From: JBLMZW01 sp050259035
GTDB lineage: Bacteria; Bacillota; Syntrophomonadia; Syntrophomonadales; DTU052
Assembly: GCA_050259035.1 (NCBI GenBank)
Contig: JBLMZW010000009.1
Span: 1-19,472 of the forward strand
Length of the DNA stretch: 19,472 nucleotides
Direction of reading: 5' to 3'
Shown here in pieces: positions 15,498 through 19,472 of the stretch. Numbering within the stretch: the stretch's first letter is position 1; every line of letters starts with the position of its first letter. The notes beneath the pieces were generated by a model. It was not told the origin of the DNA. It saw only the letters and a program-made list of their open reading frames with translations, and searched no databases. A program made the position numbers and the translations under genes.

Positions 15498-16547
15498 CTA
15501 TAACAAAGACCAGTCCAGGGGGGTACCGGCAGAAATATCTTGTTTGGCCTTGCGGCCTATGACCTCTCCCAGATAGCGGGGGTGTAACCCGTATCCTGGT
15601 CTGATGGAGCGAACATTATCTTCGGCGAATGCTTCACCGGCTTTAACATCCTTCACCACAAACAGCGAGCGTCTAAATACTTTGCTTTTAGCCTCTTTCT
15701 CATTAACCCCGTAATGAACCTTTCCTATGGCTTTCTCAGTAATTCGAATGGCTTCTACCATGGCTTTAAACTCATGCGGTTCCAGAGAGAATGCGCTGTC
15801 GGGTCCGGGAATGGCCCGGGACAGGGTAAAATGTTTTTCCACGATACAAGCCCTCATGGCTACCGCGGCTACCGGAACTGCAATCCCCATGGAATGATCG
15901 GAAAGACCGACCGGAACCCTGAAAGCTTCCGCCAGGTGAGGAATAGTCCGTAAATTCATTTCTTCATAGGGTGCCGGGTAGGCGCTGGTGCATTTTAAAA
16001 GGGCAATCTCTTTCGCCCCCGCCTTGCGTGCGGTATTGACGGCCTCCTCAATTTCTGCCAGATTAGCCATTCCGGTCGATATTATCAAAGGCTTGCCGGT
16101 CGAAGCCATCTTCTGAATCAAGGCCAAATCAACTATTTCAAAAGAAGCGGTCTTGTGAACCGCCACTTCCATCTGCTCTAAAAAATCTACCGCCGAATCA
16201 TCGAAAGCGGTAGAGAAGAAGTCCATCCCCAGTTCTTCTGCGTATTCTTTTAACTTGGGCTGCCATTCCCAGGGGGTATAGGCCTCATTGTATAAATCGT
16301 ATAAGTTACGGTTATCCCAGAGAGTTCCCCCACCGATCTGAAACTCCGGGCGATCGCACTTGATAGTTAAAGTATCCGGGGTGTAAGTTTGAAGTTTGAC
16401 CGCATCAGCACCCGCTTCATGGGCGGCCTTAATTAACCCAATTGCCTGGTCATAATCCTGGTTATGATTGGCCGATAATTCAGCGATGATATAAACAGGA
16501 TAGCCTTGGCCAATGAACCCTTTTCCGACTTTAAACCTTTCGTTCAT
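15498..16547 (-). CDS. pseI: Pseudaminic acid synthase PseI (NeuB family)
   Basis: PseI condenses the 6-deoxy-AltdiNAc-type hexose with phosphoenolpyruvate to give the nine-carbon acid. The 349-residue protein has the NeuB TIM barrel: YIIAELSANHNQDYDQA, then AGADAVKLQTYTPDTLT, FFSTAFDD, ISTGMA, and the metal-binding histidines in LSDHSMG and VEKHFTL. A C-terminal SAF/antifreeze-like domain (about 285-349, RSLFVVKDVKAGE to SAGTPLDW) contributes to the active site in the dimer. ANHNQ and TYTPDT are typical of PseI rather than sialic acid synthases. ATG 16547 is chosen because GGAGGG lies 7 bases upstream. A TTG two codons earlier is too close to it. It lies 21 bases after the formyltransferase gene. 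Confidence 0.94.
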   Translation of the reverse strand: MNERFKVGKGFIGQGYPVYIIAELSANHNQDYDQAIGLIKAAHEAGADAVKLQTYTPDTLTIKCDRPEFQIGGGTLWDNRNLYDLYNEAYTPWEWQPKLKEYAEELGMDFFSTAFDDSAVDFLEQMEVAVHKTASFEIVDLALIQKMASTGKPLIISTGMANLAEIEEAVNTARKAGAKEIALLKCTSAYPAPYEEMNLRTIPHLAEAFRVPVGLSDHSMGIAVPVAAVAMRACIVEKHFTLSRAIPGPDSAFSLEPHEFKAMVEAIRITEKAIGKVHYGVNEKEAKSKVFRRSLFVVKDVKAGEAFAEDNVRSIRPGYGLHPRYLGEVIGRKAKQDISAGTPLDWSLL

Positions 16548-16568
16548 GAACAATCCCTCCAGGTTAGT

Positions 16569-17321
16569 CTAATCCTCATATTCCAGTTGGAGTTTTAAAT
16601 ATACTTTTTTACCGTCTTTGATGAAATACGCTCCCTTATAGGGAGGAAAGGTTCGAGCCCGTAATATGTTTATCAAATCAGCTGCTTTAACTGATTGTTC
16701 GAGATCAATACAATCAATCATATCTAAATCTGATAAACGGTGCATTGTCCCTTTTTCACCTTGTTCTTTTTTAGTGGTTTCCCCAACCTTAATCCTGGTC
16801 CAGGTCTGTCGGAACAATTCAATACAGGCAGATTCCAACTTATGATACAGGGTTTCCCCGGTATCAATTGGCTCAACTTCAACCTGTATTTGTTGGATTA
16901 TATCCCCGGTATCAATTCCTTCATCTATATAATGCAGAGTAGCCCCCGCCGGTGTACCCTCAACTATGCTCCAAACATTGGGATTTGCTCCCCGGTTATA
17001 CGGCAACAACGAAGGGTGCAGATTAATCAAGCCTTTAGGAAAAATTCTAATCACTTCGGGTTTAATAATGTAACCAAAGAAAACAGAGATGCCTATGTCT
17101 GGTTTTAATGAAACAATCGTCTTAATAACCTCTGGGTCATGCAAACTTGAAGCAGGAAAAACGCGGTCTGCAGGTAAGGATAATTCATCTAATATTTCAT
17201 TAACATACTTTTGCTTATTCTCAGGGTGGACCACTACTCCAACAATTTCAGCACCCGATTCTTTTATCACTTCCGCTGCCTTCCAACCCACCCAATTGTT
17301 CGCCAGGTATAATATTCTCAA
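16569..17321 (-). CDS. Formyltransferase (Formyl_trans_N fold), likely sugar N-formyltransferase
   Basis: The 250-residue protein has the methionyl-tRNA formyltransferase fold that uses N10-formyltetrahydrofolate. It keeps the catalytic triad of the family: N100 and H102 in INLHPSLLPYNRGANP and D140 in IDEGIDTGD, matching N102, H104 and D140 of ArnA. The N terminus (MRILYLANNWVGW) is a Rossmann start. The C-terminal part (from about 205, DLINILRARTFPPYKGAYF) is the small domain seen in sugar formyltransferases, shorter than in tRNA-formylating Fmt. The TTG start overlaps the pseG stop by 4 bases (TTGA), with AGGAGG 7 bases upstream, so it is translationally coupled to pseG. No PseH acetyltransferase is in the window, so this enzyme may modify the same C4 amine. 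The substrate is inferred. Confidence 0.88.
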   Translation of the reverse strand: MRILYLANNWVGWKAAEVIKESGAEIVGVVVHPENKQKYVNEILDELSLPADRVFPASSLHDPEVIKTIVSLKPDIGISVFFGYIIKPEVIRIFPKGLINLHPSLLPYNRGANPNVWSIVEGTPAGATLHYIDEGIDTGDIIQQIQVEVEPIDTGETLYHKLESACIELFRQTWTRIKVGETTKKEQGEKGTMHRLSDLDMIDCIDLEQSVKAADLINILRARTFPPYKGAYFIKDGKKVYLKLQLEYED

Positions 17322-18394
17322 CTTAATTCCTCCTGGTCCGGGATTAAAGCGTCCAGAACTCGATAAACCCCTTTTCCATCTATCATCGTTCGAGCACTGT
17401 TACTCATCCGCTGTCTCTCCTCCACATCCGCCATTAGCCATTTAAGTTTATTAACCATTACATCCGGTGCGAGGTTTTCAAAATGACCAAGATTAACGGC
17501 TACATTTTTCTTTTCCAGTGCCTCGGCTATCCATCGTTGATTATCGGCCAGGATAATCACCAGAGAAGGCAATCCCATAAAAGCCATTTCCCATGCAGTA
17601 CTACCTGCCGCTGTAATCGCCAGGTCAGCCCAGGCCATTAATTCCGGCATGTTCTGAGCATCACGAATTAATACTATATCTACGGGGAATTCCTGGCTAA
17701 TCATTCTGAGATCATCATAATGTGGGTTGTTTCCACCTATAATGACTTTGATTTGAACAGGCGGCAATTCCATAAATTTAATAGCCTTTAAAACTGATTC
17801 GGTTACGTTCTTTGAATCTCCGCCACCTAAAGTAACCAGTATTTTGGCTGCCTTATCCGGAACTTCTCGCTGCCAATCCTTCCACCGCCTAAACTGCTGC
17901 CGCAGTAATACGTATTTAATTCCCATGAGAAGGCGGGTCTTGGATTCACAGGGATAGTTAAGATCAAGTGCATAGATATTCTGATTTAGGATAACATCGG
18001 CATAGTAATGATTGAGATGAGCCATATCGTCAGTGATCATTAGCCGGTGTCCAGTATTTTTTATCGCCAGTTGATAGCTGGGGTCGAAATTATACCCGTC
18101 TAATACCAGCCACGCTCCAGGGCATGAACTTAATACCTGTGTGGTGAGGGCTAAATCACCTGAATCGGGATGGGGTTTTGCCACTTCTATGACCTCAAAC
18201 TTTTCTTGTAACAATAACTCTTTCTGATTAGAATTGCATGAGGTAATGAAGACGACCTGTCCTCCGTTATCTCGCCAGGCCTGCCCCAGAGCCAAGCAAC
18301 GCATCAAATGGCCAGAACCAATGCTGGCGCTGGCATCGGCACGAATTACCAGGTTTTTTTCATTCTTATACCGGTTTTTGTTCAACATTGGCAT
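17318..18394 (-). CDS. pseG: PseG-type UDP-2,4-diamino-trideoxyhexose hydrolase
   Basis: PseG removes UDP from the 2,4-diacylamido-2,4,6-trideoxy-L-altrose nucleotide to give the free hexose for PseI. The 358-residue protein has a GT-B fold. The N-terminal motif RADASASIGSGHLMRC contains the catalytic-base histidine (H29, equal to H17 of the Campylobacter enzyme). DDMAHLNHYYADVILNQN, LVTLGGGDSKN and the UDP-binding loop AITAAGSTAWEMAFMGLP follow. A PseG-type hydrolase points to pseudaminic rather than legionaminic acid, whose pathway uses a different hydrolase. ATG 18394 overlaps the end of the upstream gene by 29 bases and its ribosome binding site is weak; ATG 18388 is an alternative. Translation is probably coupled to the gene before it. 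Confidence 0.92.
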   Translation of the reverse strand: MPMLNKNRYKNEKNLVIRADASASIGSGHLMRCLALGQAWRDNGGQVVFITSCNSNQKELLLQEKFEVIEVAKPHPDSGDLALTTQVLSSCPGAWLVLDGYNFDPSYQLAIKNTGHRLMITDDMAHLNHYYADVILNQNIYALDLNYPCESKTRLLMGIKYVLLRQQFRRWKDWQREVPDKAAKILVTLGGGDSKNVTESVLKAIKFMELPPVQIKVIIGGNNPHYDDLRMISQEFPVDIVLIRDAQNMPELMAWADLAITAAGSTAWEMAFMGLPSLVIILADNQRWIAEALEKKNVAVNLGHFENLAPDVMVNKLKWLMADVEERQRMSNSARTMIDGKGVYRVLDALIPDQEELS

Positions 18395-19112
18395 TTATCC
18401 CGGTCAGTTCCGGTCTGGTATTTAGTAAAGCCAGCACTTCAGGCAAGAGAAAATCATTACTTCCCTGGTATAAATAATTGTAGACTGCCTGAATGAATTC
18501 CCAGTCCTCTACGGTGTCTAATGTCCAGCGGTGGCCGGAAAAGTCCACCTCGGAAACAACGCTCCCTAAGCGGAACTTCTCAGGGTATCTCCAGATGTAA
18601 GGAGTGACGTGTTCCCTTTCTTCCGGTCTGTTTGCTTCCTTCCAGGCCTTCTCCAAACTCTGGAAGGAAAAAGCCTCGGTATCCAGGCCGCGGGGGTAAG
18701 TTCTCTCTATTGTATTGCTGACATAATCAAAATTGCCTTCTAAATATCTGGAAACAACAAGGTCAGATACTCCGGGATCAATTAGAGGACAATCAGAAGT
18801 AATTCGAACTACAGTTTCCAGGGCGTTTTCCACGGCTGCCTGGTAATAGCGGTCCAGGACATCCTCCTCGCTGCCCCGGAAAGTCGTAGCCCGGGAATGA
18901 TACCCTCGAACTGCATCCACTATAATCCGATCACGTTCATCAACTGTAGTCGCAATGATTACCTGTTCTATATATTTCGATTGTAAAACCCGGTCAATAA
19001 CATGGTGGATCACTGGCTTCCCGCAGAGATTCAACATGACTTTACCGGGCAACCGGGTTGAACCCATCCTGGTCTGAATTATGGCACCAATTTTGTTACC
19101 CTTACTCATCAT
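18366..19112 (-). CDS. SpsF/PseF-type CMP-sugar cytidylyltransferase
   Basis: This enzyme class activates nonulosonic acids as CMP-sugars before transfer to flagellin. The 248-residue protein has the nucleotidyltransferase start IGAIIQTRMGSTRLPGKVML (about 8-27), matching the CTP-binding xxRxxSxRLPxK motif, and VVRITSDCPLIDP for the metal-binding acidic residues. HRWTLDTVEDWEF and RPEEREHVTPYIW are typical of the SpsF subgroup, longer in the C-terminal half than plain NeuA. ATG 19112 (with a second ATG directly after) has AAGGA 7 bases upstream. It lies 15 bases after the amidase stop and overlaps pseG, so all are one operon. The pathway assigns it as the PseF-equivalent; the symbol pseF or spsF is left open. 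Confidence 0.88.
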   Translation of the reverse strand: MMSKGNKIGAIIQTRMGSTRLPGKVMLNLCGKPVIHHVIDRVLQSKYIEQVIIATTVDERDRIIVDAVRGYHSRATTFRGSEEDVLDRYYQAAVENALETVVRITSDCPLIDPGVSDLVVSRYLEGNFDYVSNTIERTYPRGLDTEAFSFQSLEKAWKEANRPEEREHVTPYIWRYPEKFRLGSVVSEVDFSGHRWTLDTVEDWEFIQAVYNYLYQGSNDFLLPEVLALLNTRPELTGINANVEQKPV

Positions 19113-19127
19113 TTACCATTCCTTTTA

Positions 19128-19472
19128 TTATGCAACGTTTCCCTTCTCATCTGAGCCCTTTTTTGCCGGGTCAAGGTCATATTTTACGTTTTTAAGATGG
19201 CCAAGTTCTTTTAAGTGTGAGAGGAGTTTCAGCAGTAATATGTCGTTATACCTGCGAGCTACCAGTTGGGCTCCAAATGGCAAACCGTTGGGGCCTTTGA
19301 ATATCGGAAGGTTTACCGCAGGCAGATGGCACATAGTCCAGATTAAACAGGTATCCGGCTTGTCCGGTGCGGTCAGTCCCAGGGGAGCCTCCCCGGAAGT
19401 AGATAGGGTCAAAATAGCTTCGTAATCCTGCAGCAAACGGTCTGCCTGAACTATAAGATTTCGTTGTTCTTG
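19128..19472 (-). CDS. Amidase-signature family protein, C-terminal part (5' end beyond window)
   Basis: The frame is open at the right edge and holds the last 114 residues. It matches the end of amidase-signature enzymes (GatA and aliphatic amidases): a helix (LIVQADRLLQDYEAILTLST), a loop with APDKPDTC, then CHLPAVNLPIFKGPNGLPFGAQLVARRYNDILLL, which is the conserved C-terminal core. The Ser-Ser-Lys triad would lie upstream, outside the window. The stop lies 15 bases before the cytidylyltransferase start, so co-transcription with the glycan genes is likely. A TTG at 19436 could be mistaken for the start, but the frame and family match continue past it. GatA itself is unlikely without gatB/gatC beside it. 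Confidence 0.85.
   Translation of the reverse strand, partial: QEQRNLIVQADRLLQDYEAILTLSTSGEAPLGLTAPDKPDTCLIWTMCHLPAVNLPIFKGPNGLPFGAQLVARRYNDILLLKLLSHLKELGHLKNVKYDLDPAKKGSDEKGNVA

Noticed and set aside
15349..15576. Plus-strand open frame of 75 codons across the pseI-pseB gap
   Set aside because: It spans the degenerate repeat and runs antisense into pseI, and its composition is not protein-like.

Overview
The window looks like a chromosomal segment of a motile, low-to-moderate G+C Firmicute, most likely a clostridial-class anaerobe. The grounds are the Bacillus/Clostridium-type gene order (fliD, flaG, fliS, a fliT-position gene, hpf, secA, prfB), the long form of the hibernation factor, GGAGG-type ribosome binding sites with frequent TTG starts, and SigD- and SigH-like promoters. 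The genus is inference. Every convincing gene lies on the minus strand, so transcription runs from high to low coordinates.

Right part (19472 down to about 11586): a sugar-acid cluster for flagellin glycosylation. In transcription order it holds the 3' end of an amidase-signature gene (cut by the window edge), an SpsF/PseF-type cytidylyltransferase, a PseG-type UDP-sugar hydrolase, a formyltransferase, the nonulosonate synthase PseI, a 312-base non-coding gap with repeats and hairpins, a PseB-type 4,6-dehydratase, a second SDR epimerase/dehydratase, a small helical protein of unknown function, and the aminotransferase PseC. Together these cover the CMP-pseudaminic acid route except for the PseH N-acetyltransferase. 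A formyltransferase with an intact catalytic triad sits where PseH would be expected, so the product may be an N-formyl pseudaminic acid.

Middle part (about 11588 to 6098): the filament-cap and chaperone operon. It starts at a SigD-like promoter inside the 3' end of pseC. It encodes a very large FliD (about 1161 residues, with tandem IN-motif repeats), FlaG, FliS, a FliT-position protein and a FlgN-like helical protein, and it ends in a hairpin terminator.

Left part (about 6027 to 1): an AT-rich spacer with three DnaA-box-like sites, then hpf behind a close match to a SigH promoter. A terminator-like hairpin and a SigA-type promoter separate hpf from secA. After secA come motA and motB, tightly coupled, and then prfB with the classic programmed +1 frameshift. 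prfB runs off the left edge by at least one codon. Having the stator genes motAB between secA and prfB is a departure from the Bacillus order.
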